The notes under the pieces are model-generated. The model was not told the origin of the DNA. It did not search any database and worked only from the letters and a program-made list of their open reading frames with translations. Positions 15,010 through 22,411 of a DNA stretch of 29,738 nt are shown here, one piece after another. Position 1 is the first letter of the stretch, and each line of letters begins with the position of its first letter. The DNA is from a virus. The stretch is from IMG/VR virus record IMGVR_UViG_3300025400_000058, positions 1 to 29,738 of that record; one strand, 5' to 3'. The position numbers were made by a program, and so were the translations under genes.

Positions 15010-15182
15010 TTGTGCATCCCCTTTAAGGTTTCTGCTAAACGTGCTCTTTGACCTAGCTTGCCAGGTTTCTTAGCTGCTTTAGCAAGTTTCTTGGCTGGAA
15101 TCTTTTCACCTTTTGGTACGCCCAACTGCTCATGCAATGCACCAGCTCTTTTGATTGCGTGTTGAATCCATTTTTCAGCCAT
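15006..15182 (-). CDS. Small basic protein, WIQxAIKxxGAL family
   Basis: A 58-aa frame: MAEKWIQHAIKRAGALHEQL, GVPKGEKIPAKKLAKAAKKP, GKLGQRARLAETLKGMHK. This is one of the most repeated small-protein types in aquatic phages, with its core (KGEKIP-x-K-KL, KKPGKLGQRARLA) kept. The ATG has AAGGATTTATC upstream. A longer frame in another phase covers the same bases but has no conserved content. Function is unknown; its high Lys content suggests binding to nucleic acid or to acidic surfaces. Confidence 0.85.
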   Translation of the reverse strand: MAEKWIQHAIKRAGALHEQLGVPKGEKIPAKKLAKAAKKPGKLGQRARLAETLKGMHK

Positions 15183-15191
15183 GATAAATCC

Positions 15192-15386
15192 TTAAGCTTT
15201 ACCGCCGTGGCACATGCTTTCCTGATGCTTATGTAAATGCTCAACAACTTCGTGATGCTTTACATGACCAGCAGCATGATGACCATAGTGGTGATGGTGA
15301 TGAACGTGACCATTGGCTTCATGCTCCTTTAAATGGTGAACCATGTGTTTATGTTCTGTGTGGTGTTCGTGATGTTCGTGTTTCAT
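15192..15386 (-). CDS. Extremely histidine-rich small protein
   Basis: A 64-aa protein with 25 histidines (39%), mostly in HxxH, HH and HHHHH strings (MKHEHHEHHTEHKHMVHHLK, then GHVHHHHHYGHHAAGHVKHH). It has Glu and Lys at spacing that would make a helix, one Cys near the end (SMCHGGKA) and no signal peptide. Ribosome binding site AAGGATTTATT is shared in form with the neighbouring gene. The composition implies metal binding (Ni, Zn or Cu) or pH-dependent behaviour; this is inference. It is not a shadow of the antisense strand: the frame agrees with the operon, and the antisense frame is merely hydrophobic. Confidence 0.82.
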   Translation of the reverse strand: MKHEHHEHHTEHKHMVHHLKEHEANGHVHHHHHYGHHAAGHVKHHEVVEHLHKHQESMCHGGKA

Positions 15387-15395
15387 AATAAATCC

Positions 15396-16061
15396 TTATT
15401 TCTTATGATGAATCTTACCGCCATGCTTTTTAGCATTAACGATTGGGCCGTCACCTACTGTATTACCCTTCATCTTTTCCTGAAGAGCACGAGTATGTCC
15501 ACGTTCTTGGATAGAGTGTTCGCCGTGTCCTTTGTTTCCACCAGCTTTAACTTTTTCCATCTTTTCACCCAATGGGTATTGACCAGGAACATGACCGCCT
15601 TTAGCATAATGATGCTTAGCTTTACCGCCGTGTTTCAAAGCCTTTTCGCCCATGTCTTTTGTATGTGGCTCATGCATCTCACCGCCCTTATGCATATGCA
15701 TATGGTGCTCAGCCATCGCCAAATGGTGATGAGCTAAATGCTTATGGTGAGTCTTTGTCAAACCACCATGTGCCATTCCAGGAGCACCCATAGCGCCAGG
15801 AGGCATACCACCTGGAGCAGCCACAGGAGCAGGAGCTGCCATAGGCTTTGGACGATTTCTACTTGCTTTCATTAATGCGGACATTGCCATAGCCGCTTTA
15901 GGATTCATTGCCATATCACCACCTCTTTTAAAATGTTTGCCTTTATCGGCTTCCGCAAAATCACGACCCACGGATTGTGGAACGTGCACCTTCTTTGCAA
16001 AAGCCTTATTATGGGCTATTGCTTCCATAAAGTCATGTTGTTTCTTACTACTACTTGGCAT
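15396..16061 (-). CDS. Basic His/Gly/Met-rich protein with GG repeats
   Basis: A 221-aa protein. The N-terminal 50 residues (KKQHDFMEAIAHNKAFAKKV, VPQSVGRDFAEADKGKHFKR) form a conserved domain I know from phage structural regions; a similar domain begins many aquatic phage proteins. The rest is low complexity: Ala/Pro/Met-rich stretch (PAPVAAPGGMPPGAMGAPGM), then a His-rich stretch (HHKHLAHHHLAMAEHHMHMH) and seven or more x-x-GG units (FKRGG, MAHGG, LKHGG, YAKGG, VKAGG, KKHGG). It has 27 His residues. Role unknown; linked by composition and position to the 64-aa His-rich protein downstream. Confidence 0.82.
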   Translation of the reverse strand: MPSSSKKQHDFMEAIAHNKAFAKKVHVPQSVGRDFAEADKGKHFKRGGDMAMNPKAAMAMSALMKASRNRPKPMAAPAPVAAPGGMPPGAMGAPGMAHGGLTKTHHKHLAHHHLAMAEHHMHMHKGGEMHEPHTKDMGEKALKHGGKAKHHYAKGGHVPGQYPLGEKMEKVKAGGNKGHGEHSIQERGHTRALQEKMKGNTVGDGPIVNAKKHGGKIHHKK

Positions 16062-16066
16062 CCTTG

Positions 16067-16306
16067 TCAGCCTCTTTGACGAATAAGGAGATCAATTTTT
16101 TCTTCAAGCTTGTTAAAGCGTTGGTCAATGTGGTCTGTAATTCGATTAACTTCTGCATTGGTGACATATTCACGAGCAATCTCCTCTCTGGTTTTGTTCA
16201 ACAGAATATCAATTCTTTTGACTTCTGCAAGTTTGTCTTTTACAAAGAAACCAATTATCCCTATGACTAAAGACAATATAGCATTCCATACAACCATCGC
16301 ATCCAT
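16067..16306 (-). CDS. Small membrane-anchored coiled-coil protein
   Basis: A 79-aa protein with one N-terminal membrane segment (residues about 5-23, VVWNAILSLVIGIIGFFV) and a helical charged remainder (DKLAEVKRIDILLNKTREEI, HIDQRFNKLEEKIDLLIRQ) that should be a coiled coil. The family occurs in many phages near head-tail genes. It could anchor a virion or assembly part to the membrane, or act as a holin-like accessory, but neither can be shown. The gene is flanked by gaps of five and one bases. Confidence 0.78.
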   Translation of the reverse strand: MDAMVVWNAILSLVIGIIGFFVKDKLAEVKRIDILLNKTREEIAREYVTNAEVNRITDHIDQRFNKLEEKIDLLIRQRG

Positions 16307-16307
16307 G

Positions 16308-16547
16308 TTAACACTTCCACTTTCTTAGGCTTTTATTGATGCGGCTATCTGGATCTTTTGCTGTTTCAGATCCAGTTAGCTCCCTCTTCATTCCTTCCAT
16401 GCGGGCACAAAATGATTTCTTGCGTGATCCGCCTTCAGGCTGAGGAGGCTTAATGTTATGCCCCTCTGCCTTGAGACTGGCTCGCCCTTTGGCATTTAAT
16501 CCACCACTGGGATTCTTGCCTTCTTTACGAGTCCAAGCCCCGCTCAT
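16308..16547 (-). CDS. Small basic protein, GLNAKGR/SFCARM family
   Basis: A 79-aa protein with the conserved blocks GGLNAKGRASLKAEGHNIKP and RKKSFCARMEGMK, ending SRINKSLRKWKC. I recall these blocks from a widespread phage family of unknown function in cyanophages and others (probably a DUF6321-type protein; name from memory). It is small, basic and holds two Cys. The start overlaps the stop of the 1028-aa gene by one base (TAATG). A role in DNA packaging or virion maturation has been suggested by its location only. Confidence 0.8.
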   Translation of the reverse strand: MSGAWTRKEGKNPSGGLNAKGRASLKAEGHNIKPPQPEGGSRKKSFCARMEGMKRELTGSETAKDPDSRINKSLRKWKC

Positions 16548-19500
16548 TACGCCATTGCCTCTTGAGCAACTACGTTCACTTGAACCGTAGCACCCGCAGA
16601 AGATGTAACCGCAACCGTCAAAATGTCAGCTACGTTACCTCTTACGTTTGTTAATACAGGAAAGAAGTTACCCAAATCAAGCTGTTGCAAACCATTAGGA
16701 GGAGTTGAGAATGCATATACAACCTCGCCACCAGTACATTGAATTGCACTTAAATCTTGTTCTGCAAATGAGTTATATGAACCCAACGTATTCAAAGCAA
16801 CAAAGCTTGCATTTTGCAATGACAACTGATTAGTAGGTGTACTAGAAATCAACTCAACCAAACAAGTTGCAGATGAATTTAACAGTAGTGTTGCAGGTAG
16901 CAATTGACCACGATCAATCAATCCAATCTGATAGCTGTTTCCAGATGCAGGAGCATTAGCTAAAGGTTGTCCAGTTACTACATCACCAAATGTAATTGCA
17001 CTTGTTGTATTAGATGTAATACGTCCTGTATATGGAGATACTGCCGATGCGCCAGACACATAAGAACCAGGAGTAGTAGTACCGAATGTAATTGATGCAG
17101 TTGTTGTTGGATTAGTTGCTGGAATAGAAACAGACCAAATACCGTTATAAGTAGTTGGGCTTGATCCAGAAATAATAATTACATCACCTTGCTTTAACCC
17201 GTGAGCAGAAGCAAAAGTAATCACAGCAGAGTATTGAGTCAAACCAGCAATGGTTGAGCTTGTAGCCGCAGCAATCGCACTGATGGATGGCAGACTAGCC
17301 TGATAGTAAACAAACTTACCAACCCATTGATTCGCGGCCCAATATGTAGCCGTAGGAGTAGATGTCAGTGTTGCACCGCTTACCAATTGAATTGGTAAAA
17401 CCATTGTTGTGGTTGTTGGAACTTGCTGAATCAACCAAGTCTGCGCCGCATATGTTGTTGTTCCAGTTACAGTTCCAGATACAGTACCTTGGTTTGTGCT
17501 TAATTGATAAACACCATTGGCCGCTGGAGCTTGAGCTGAATATTGTCCTGAAGCTTGTACAGTAAATGCCTTGTTTAAAGTAATTGTAGATCCGTTAATC
17601 ACAGTAATAATTGTGCTATTTGGAACTCCAATTCCTGTAAATATTTGACCTACTGCAAAGTTTGTTCCTGCGGCCAATACAACCACGCTAGAACCAACTG
17701 CGCCACCGCTTGCATAAGCTTGGCTGGCTGCCATTGAATAGAATGTATAAGTACCTGCGGCTTGAACTGTTAAGTTATTACTTAAAGTAACTGTCGCAGT
17801 AGCAATAGATTCAACAATAGTTCCAGGAGGAACGCCTGTTCCAGTTACATATTGACCTGCTGAAATGCTTGTACCTGCGCTGAGCACAATAGTATTTTGA
17901 CCTGCTGCACCGCCACTAGCAAATGTAGGAGCAACAACAGATGCATTAAACGCTGTCAATTGAGCTGTAATTGTCGTACCAGAAGTTACACCAGTTCCAC
18001 TCAGTGTCATACCTGGTTGGAATGCTCCACTCGCTACGGCTGTTGTTGTCAACAATGTAGATGATGCTGGTGCATAAATAGAATATGTACCTGCCGCTTG
18101 TGTAGATAAGTTTGCACTTAAAGTAACGATAGCAGTTGTTGGATATACAACACTTAAGCCATCACCTGGATTACTTACGGTTCCGTAGTAAGTTACAGCA
18201 GAAATTGTTGTTCCTGTAGCAACACCAGTACCATTAACAACTTGTCCAACCGCCAACAAGTTTGGCTGACCTGTAGATGCGCTTATTGCGTTTGATACTA
18301 AGAATTGATTAGTACCAGATGCACCACTTACGCTAGTGCTACTTTGGAAAGAATAATTTGCCAAAGCTACTGCCGCATTAGAGATTGAATAATTAGTGGA
18401 TGTTGATGTAGCAACTTGAGTAAATGAACTAAGAGTTACATACTGAGCTGGGTTGTTAGCATTGGCTGGGTTAGTCACTGCATAGCCATGAGCAGATGCA
18501 AATGTAACCAAAGCTTGTCCGCTATTGGGCTGACCAACTACAGAAGATATGGCAGGAGTTGCCGCACTGATTGTTAATGTCTGTGGTGATCCACCAGTAC
18601 AAGCCGCATTGGTCTGATCAAAAATATCAGATCCAACTGCTCTCATCCTGAATGACATTGCAGGATAACGAACAGAAGATGCGGGAACTGTACGGTTTTG
18701 AGTCTTAGCATTATTACCATATGAATAGGTAAATCCACGCTGTTTATCAATTGATCCTTCAATCAATACTGACACACCATAGTGAGTCATTAATGAAGCT
18801 ACTGCACTACCTGTATCTCTTTGCTCATAGCGTACTGGCAAGTTACCTGTACGGCTCCAAGGAGTAGTTTGTGAACTACCTGTATATGCGCCATTACCTG
18901 CGCCAATTTGGTGGAGGATATAAGGCTCGCCATTAAGAACCACACCCCAACGCAAAGCACCAGCTCCGTACCATGCGTATTCCATCCATATCATTTGAAC
19001 CTTAGTCCAGTCCAATGCATCACGGATTTGTTTGTTGCCGTTCCATGTATCTGCTGAAAAAACAGTATCTACTGGTAAACCACCAGAGTCAGAACGAACT
19101 ACTACGTTCATTGCATATGGATTGGTTGGCGTTGGTGTTCCATACTGCATAAAGAATATGCCATTGGAATCATCAAAAATACCTACACGCTGATACTGTC
19201 CAGTTACAGAAGTACCAAAGTTAACGTTAGATGCCATGTAAAAAGTTTTACCTGGCTGGTATCTATGGTAAGGACGGCTTTGACGAATCGTAATATCGCC
19301 TGGAGTATTACCTCCACCAATGTTCATTGATACGCCGCCAAGACCAGGGTTCTGAACTATATAGGCTTGACCTGATACGTTTTGAATAACATTTTCCCAA
19401 CGCAGTGGTTGAACGCCGTATTCAAAGTCAGCATCATAGATGTTTTGAGATTGAGATATTTTTAACTTACCAACAACGTCACGCAAACGTTGGGGCGCAA

Positions 19501-19633
19501 TGAACTGCGCTGATCCATCAATACCTTCCCAATCCATCGTAGGAGTTTGCACACCCTGATTTGCAAAACCAATAGAATTACTATTGACATTGCCTGATTT
19601 AGAAAAGAAATAATTGCGTAATGACAAACCCAT
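16547..19633 (-). CDS. Large virion structural protein with inserted beta-repeat array
   Basis: A 1028-aa protein. The N-terminal third (to about residue 345: DWEGIDGSAQFIAPQRLRDV, FDDSNGIFFMQYGTPTPTN, WTKVQMIWMEYAWYGAGALR, RGFTYSYGNNAKTQNRTVPA) and the last 130 residues (RGQLLPATLLLNSSATCLVE, NSFAEQDLSAIQCTGG, end VVAQEAMA) agree with a virion protein of aquatic phages. Between them, at about residues 428-701, lie several beta-repeat units of the form V-x-G-T-G-V-x-x-GT, T-I-x-x-I, TVTLSNNLTVQAAGTYTFY, and further Thr-rich modules to about 870. The repeats are mine to call an insertion, as the flanks are conserved and the middle is not. Preceded by AGGGG at the start. Function unknown, possibly a head-tail or spike component. 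Confidence 0.78.
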   Translation of the reverse strand: MGLSLRNYFFSKSGNVNSNSIGFANQGVQTPTMDWEGIDGSAQFIAPQRLRDVVGKLKISQSQNIYDADFEYGVQPLRWENVIQNVSGQAYIVQNPGLGGVSMNIGGGNTPGDITIRQSRPYHRYQPGKTFYMASNVNFGTSVTGQYQRVGIFDDSNGIFFMQYGTPTPTNPYAMNVVVRSDSGGLPVDTVFSADTWNGNKQIRDALDWTKVQMIWMEYAWYGAGALRWGVVLNGEPYILHQIGAGNGAYTGSSQTTPWSRTGNLPVRYEQRDTGSAVASLMTHYGVSVLIEGSIDKQRGFTYSYGNNAKTQNRTVPASSVRYPAMSFRMRAVGSDIFDQTNAACTGGSPQTLTISAATPAISSVVGQPNSGQALVTFASAHGYAVTNPANANNPAQYVTLSSFTQVATSTSTNYSISNAAVALANYSFQSSTSVSGASGTNQFLVSNAISASTGQPNLLAVGQVVNGTGVATGTTISAVTYYGTVSNPGDGLSVVYPTTAIVTLSANLSTQAAGTYSIYAPASSTLLTTTAVASGAFQPGMTLSGTGVTSGTTITAQLTAFNASVVAPTFASGGAAGQNTIVLSAGTSISAGQYVTGTGVPPGTIVESIATATVTLSNNLTVQAAGTYTFYSMAASQAYASGGAVGSSVVVLAAGTNFAVGQIFTGIGVPNSTIITVINGSTITLNKAFTVQASGQYSAQAPAANGVYQLSTNQGTVSGTVTGTTTYAAQTWLIQQVPTTTTMVLPIQLVSGATLTSTPTATYWAANQWVGKFVYYQASLPSISAIAAATSSTIAGLTQYSAVITFASAHGLKQGDVIIISGSSPTTYNGIWSVSIPATNPTTTASITFGTTTPGSYVSGASAVSPYTGRITSNTTSAITFGDVVTGQPLANAPASGNSYQIGLIDRGQLLPATLLLNSSATCLVELISSTPTNQLSLQNASFVALNTLGSYNSFAEQDLSAIQCTGGEVVYAFSTPPNGLQQLDLGNFFPVLTNVRGNVADILTVAVTSSAGATVQVNVVAQEAMA
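17530..18350 (-). repeat. Array of degenerate beta-repeat units within the 1028-aa gene
   Basis: This stretch codes for four or more units with the same strand order: GQ-x-V/F-x-G-x-G-V-P, a GT/ST-x-I turn, TVTLSNN or TITLNKA, and QA-x-GTY/GQY. The DNA of units is also alike: 'tgcgccaccgcttg' at about 17699 appears again near 8692 in another gene. Boundaries are approximate. Confidence 0.65.
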
Positions 19634-19651
19634 ATAAACCCCTAATTAAGC

Positions 19652-19674
19652 CAAAGAAAGGGGCCGTAGCCCCT
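19652..19674 (-). terminator. Intrinsic terminator after the 237-aa gene
   Basis: On the minus strand AGGGGC-TACG-GCCCCT forms a six-pair stem closed by a UACG (UNCG) loop (19659-19674), followed by TTTCTTT (19652-19658). It begins six bases past the stop of 19680-20393. The tract is slightly broken by a C, so it may leak, and the gene for the 1028-aa protein starts within 20 bases. Confidence 0.72.
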
Positions 19675-19679
19675 ACTGA

Positions 19680-20393
19680 TTAGTCGTAGTTACCGTATGG
19701 GTAGGTAGTTGCGTTACCAACGTTAACTGATGGGTCATTCTGTACATACTGAATAATGATGTTTAATTTACCAGCATTAACAGAAGTCAAACTTGATACA
19801 GTCATAGCCAAGTTAACAACCACTTGTGAGAACCATGTAGGTTGCTGACCAGGTTGTAAGTTCTGTACATCTTGCAATGTAGACTGTGCATTAGCGTACT
19901 GAGCAGCAGTAAATGTTGCTGTTGAACGACCAATGCTTGAACCTGTAATGGCTGCAACAGTAGCATATGTTCCACCAGTTGTTACAAAGTTGTTTGCAAT
20001 GTATGGCTGAATAGATGTTACTGCGTGAGTACCGTCTGTAGGCTGAACAATGTTATCAATAAAGATATTTTGGATGTAAGACTGGTAAGGCAGTAAGAAT
20101 ACTGCGCCACGATAGTTTGTACCAGATGCATCAGCAGTTGGAGCCGTTGCCGCTGTTGGGCCTGTATTTACAAATGCACCAGCTTGTGGTGTGTAAATAG
20201 TAGCTTGTGAGTTAGGTAATGTGTTAGATGTAACAAATATACCAGATGCTCCACCGTATCCAGCAGTACCAACAGTAGTGTTGGAAAAGTCTAATAGGCA
20301 AGATTGTGATAGTAAAACTGGGCCAACGTTACGTTGTGCGCCAAAACGGTTATCGCCCGATAGGATTGGGCCTTCAAAGGTGGAACGTGCCAT
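19680..20393 (-). CDS. Head-associated structural protein, 237 aa
   Basis: A 237-aa protein: MARSTFEGPILSGDNRFGAQ, RNVGPVLLSQSCLLDFSNTT, ATAPTADASGTNYRGAVFLL, YIQNIFIDNIVQPTDGTHA and an end rich in strands (NIIIQYVQNDPSVNVGNATT, PYGNYD). The opening and the ending NATTYPYGN match a family often next to the major capsid protein in aquatic phages, so a head decoration or minor capsid role is likely but not proved. The ORF is flanked by a promoter-terminator pair upstream and a terminator downstream, which suggests it is transcribed on its own at high level. Ribosome site AAGGAAAC lies eight bases before the ATG. Confidence 0.8.
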   Translation of the reverse strand: MARSTFEGPILSGDNRFGAQRNVGPVLLSQSCLLDFSNTTVGTAGYGGASGIFVTSNTLPNSQATIYTPQAGAFVNTGPTAATAPTADASGTNYRGAVFLLPYQSYIQNIFIDNIVQPTDGTHAVTSIQPYIANNFVTTGGTYATVAAITGSSIGRSTATFTAAQYANAQSTLQDVQNLQPGQQPTWFSQVVVNLAMTVSSLTSVNAGKLNIIIQYVQNDPSVNVGNATTYPYGNYD

Positions 20394-20404
20394 TATAAGT
20401 TTCC

Positions 20405-20491
20405 TTATGCAAAAGATACCTTGTTAATCGTTGCATCGTCTGCTGGGCCAGTGGCAACAAGGTTGAATTCCCAGATGCATAGATAATACAT
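20405..20491 (-). CDS. Possible 28-aa ORF or gene remnant
   Basis: A 28-codon frame (MYYLCIWEFNLVATGPADDA followed by TINKVSFA) in the intergenic stretch between the capsid gene and the 237-aa gene. Its content looks protein-like, but no ribosome binding site is seen at the ATG, and the frame overlaps the candidate promoter -10, so both cannot be used from the same transcript in a simple way. It may be the tail of a lost gene or a small coupled ORF ahead of the 237-aa gene (whose ribosome site overlaps its stop). Confidence 0.35.
   Translation of the reverse strand: MYYLCIWEFNLVATGPADDATINKVSFA
20418..20463. repeat. 8-bp inverted repeat in the leader of the 237-aa gene
   Basis: ACCTTGTT at 20418-20425 and AACAAGGT at 20456-20463 are perfect complements around a 30-base centre. 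In RNA from the candidate promoter this would be a long-looped hairpin in the 5' leader. It could help stabilise the message or be coincidental coding sequence of the small ORF. Confidence 0.4.
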
Positions 20492-20510
20492 CAAATAAAT
20501 AAATTGTCAA
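20483..20510 (-). promoter_or_regulatory. Sigma-70-like promoter for the 237-aa gene
   Basis: On the minus strand TTGACA (20505-20510, a perfect -35) is followed after 16 bases by TATTAT (20483-20488, 5 of 6 to TATAAT). Start of transcription would be near 20476, giving a leader of about 80 bases. The -35 directly abuts the T-tract of the capsid terminator, a compact end-and-restart layout. Evidence is by consensus only. Confidence 0.65.
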
Positions 20511-20540
20511 CAAAAAAGGGAGCCGAAGCCCCCTTTTTTT
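20511..20540 (-). terminator. Intrinsic terminator after the major capsid gene
   Basis: On the minus strand GGGGGC-TTCG-GCTCCC forms a stable stem closed by a UUCG loop, then TTTTTTG. The stop codon of the capsid gene lies 13 bases upstream. An A-tract before the stem makes it usable in both directions. Very clear by sequence. Confidence 0.88.
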
Positions 20541-20553
20541 ACTGATCAAAAGA

Positions 20554-21456
20554 TCAATATGTACCGTAGATTCCTAGTGGATCTGACCAACCAAAAGAGT
20601 AACGCTCTCTTGATTTGTAACGTACGTTCCCTGTATCAAAATCTCCGTCCATTGAATTTTGCAGGGGTGTACGCTCGAAGTGTTTCATACCGTTAGGTAC
20701 ATCGGTTAACAAGAACCAAGCATTAGGCGCTGTCAAGAAGTGATTGATTGTGTATCCTTCTGGGATAGAACCATTGTTCTCGATAGCGTTAATGTCGTTG
20801 TTGTTTGTACCAACACGCAATTTAGTTTCGAGCAAGCGAGTTGCAACGAACTGTAGTGCAGGTGGAACAATCAACTTCTTGGGCTTAGCGGCGATCAAAA
20901 GACCACGCTCATCTGTCCAAGCTGCGATCTGAATAACTGCGTTTTCAAGCGCTGTTTCGTTCAGGTCAGCAGGTGTAGATGGTGCGTTGGAGTTTGTTCC
21001 ACCGTTAACCAATGGGTGTGAAGAGTTAAACAAAGATACACCGTCACCACCAACATAAGCGGAGTTAAATCCGTTATTAAGTGGAGCAGCAGCTTTTACC
21101 TGCTTTGTGTATGCCATAGCACGGGCAAGACCCTTGGTGTAGCGAGCAGACAAGCTGTCGTACAAGTTATCCTCAATCGCCTCTTCGGTGATTGCGAATC
21201 CAAGAGCAATAGTCTCATGGTTATAGCGAGTTGTCCATGCCTCTTGCGCATTGTCGTAGCTGATGGCTGTGCCCTCGGCTTTGACTGGTGCTGCTGAGAA
21301 ACCAGACAGTTTTGTTTCCTCTTCAAAAGAACGCTCAGAGGTTTCTGTTTCATAGATCTCTTTGTGCTCTTCTCCGTATCTTGCATACTCTAAACCAAAC
21401 AATGCGTTTAATCCAGGAAGCAATTCCTTCAATAGTTGTGCTCTTGAAATAGCCAT
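20554..21456 (-). CDS. Major capsid protein
   Basis: A 300-aa protein that I read as the HK97-fold major capsid protein. It starts ISRAQLLKELLPGLNALFGL, then ETETSERSFEEETKLSGFS, the middle NHETIALGFAITEEAIEDNL, YTKGLARAMAYTKQVKAAAP, FNSSHPLVNGGTNSNAPSTP and the end KSRERYSFGWSDPLGIYGTY. The block pattern is like the Mu gpT-related capsid family (the ending 'RYSFGWSDP' and 'LFNSSHP' are well kept). Size is in the usual range for the fold. Position after scaffold and decoration genes and before a strong terminator fits a highly expressed subunit. AAGGAG is well placed before the ATG. Confidence 0.88.
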   Translation of the reverse strand: MAISRAQLLKELLPGLNALFGLEYARYGEEHKEIYETETSERSFEEETKLSGFSAAPVKAEGTAISYDNAQEAWTTRYNHETIALGFAITEEAIEDNLYDSLSARYTKGLARAMAYTKQVKAAAPLNNGFNSAYVGGDGVSLFNSSHPLVNGGTNSNAPSTPADLNETALENAVIQIAAWTDERGLLIAAKPKKLIVPPALQFVATRLLETKLRVGTNNNDINAIENNGSIPEGYTINHFLTAPNAWFLLTDVPNGMKHFERTPLQNSMDGDFDTGNVRYKSRERYSFGWSDPLGIYGTY

Positions 21457-21471
21457 TTAATTGCTCCTTAA

Positions 21472-22395
21472 TTAAGCGGTTTGAGTACCAGTAGCATTGT
21501 AGTAAGAATTCAAACCAAAGTTCATCTTAAAGAGTCCTTCTGGGTACTGAGTAAATACTAATGTACTGTTTGCTGGGATGGTAATACCTGTAGAGGATGT
21601 ACCTGCGGGAGAAACAACTGTTGCTGCCTGTGCGTTAATAGTAACGGCAGTTGCACCAGCCGCTGCTGCGGTAGCTACAAAAGAACCTGTTCCAATGTAT
21701 TGACCGTTAGCTGCTAAGTAACCAACTTCTGTACCAATAGGCAAAGCCACTGGTAATGCGCTGGTAACAAGTGATGTACCGCCGCCGCCGCTTGTTAAAG
21801 TAGCAGTTGTAGCAGTAGCTGTATCACGAACTAGGTCAACCAAACGGAATGGGAATGTGCTGGTTGTTGCATATGATGGTGTGCTTGTTACGGCAATACC
21901 GTTATATGAATCGCCAGTATTAATGTTTCCACCAACCGCTGCTGTAGAACCTGAGTAGTCTGAACCATAGAAGTTCAAACCAATCATAGGTGTAGAGATT
22001 GAACCTACTGTAATGCTAGTTGTACTTGTGGTAGCAACTGCTTTAAAGAGGACATCTGGATCATCAGTAACGTAAGCAAATGCGTCACCAGCCAATGTAT
22101 TGGCGGGCCAATATTGACTGAAACGTTTTTGTTTAGATACTGGATCTGTGAATGTACAACCCACGAAGATACCGACTTGACCGTAACCTGCTCCACCAGT
22201 TGTTGCTGATGCGCCTGTAGTCATTGTTACACGAGTTACATAGCCACGGGTAATTGCAACCATATCGCCAAAGTAAATATTGGTTCCAAAGTTATACTGA
22301 ATCGGCAATTGTCTTGTCGATGCTGCATAAAATTGTCCACCAATAAGACTTACTGGCTTAAACCCGTATGGTGCGGGAATTGTTGGATATGCCAT
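21472..22395 (-). CDS. Head decoration-like protein
   Basis: A 307-aa protein with PTIPAPYGFKPVSLIGGQFY, FVGCTFTDPVSKQKRFSQYW, PANTLAGDAFAYVTDDPDVL and FKAVATTSTTS, a pattern I know from proteins just before the major capsid gene in many aquatic phages. The last part (about 190-300) is Ala/Thr-rich and could be a beta-rich insertion (TATATTATLTSGGGGTSLVT; GTEVGYLAANGQYIGTG). A role as capsid decoration or minor head protein is likely. No catalytic motif is visible. Confidence 0.75.
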   Translation of the reverse strand: MAYPTIPAPYGFKPVSLIGGQFYAASTRQLPIQYNFGTNIYFGDMVAITRGYVTRVTMTTGASATTGGAGYGQVGIFVGCTFTDPVSKQKRFSQYWPANTLAGDAFAYVTDDPDVLFKAVATTSTTSITVGSISTPMIGLNFYGSDYSGSTAAVGGNINTGDSYNGIAVTSTPSYATTSTFPFRLVDLVRDTATATTATLTSGGGGTSLVTSALPVALPIGTEVGYLAANGQYIGTGSFVATAAAAGATAVTINAQAATVVSPAGTSSTGITIPANSTLVFTQYPEGLFKMNFGLNSYYNATGTQTA

Positions 22396-22411
22396 TTAAA
22401 TCTCCAAAAAA

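Noticed and set aside
15053-15247. Minus-strand 64-codon ORF overlapping 15006-15182
   Set aside because: Out of frame with the conserved 58-aa small protein, which fits the region with a good ribosome site.
15333-15737. Plus-strand ORF of 134 codons, hydrophobic, looks like a membrane protein
   Set aside because: It is the complement of the His-rich genes on the minus strand (His codons read as Met/Val antisense); no ribosome site and against the operon direction.
16100-16330. Plus-strand ORFs opposite 16067-16306
   Set aside because: Antisense shadows of the anchored coiled-coil gene.
17362-17565. Plus-strand Leu-rich ORF inside the 1028-aa gene
   Set aside because: Arises from complement of Gln/Ser/Thr codons; no signals.
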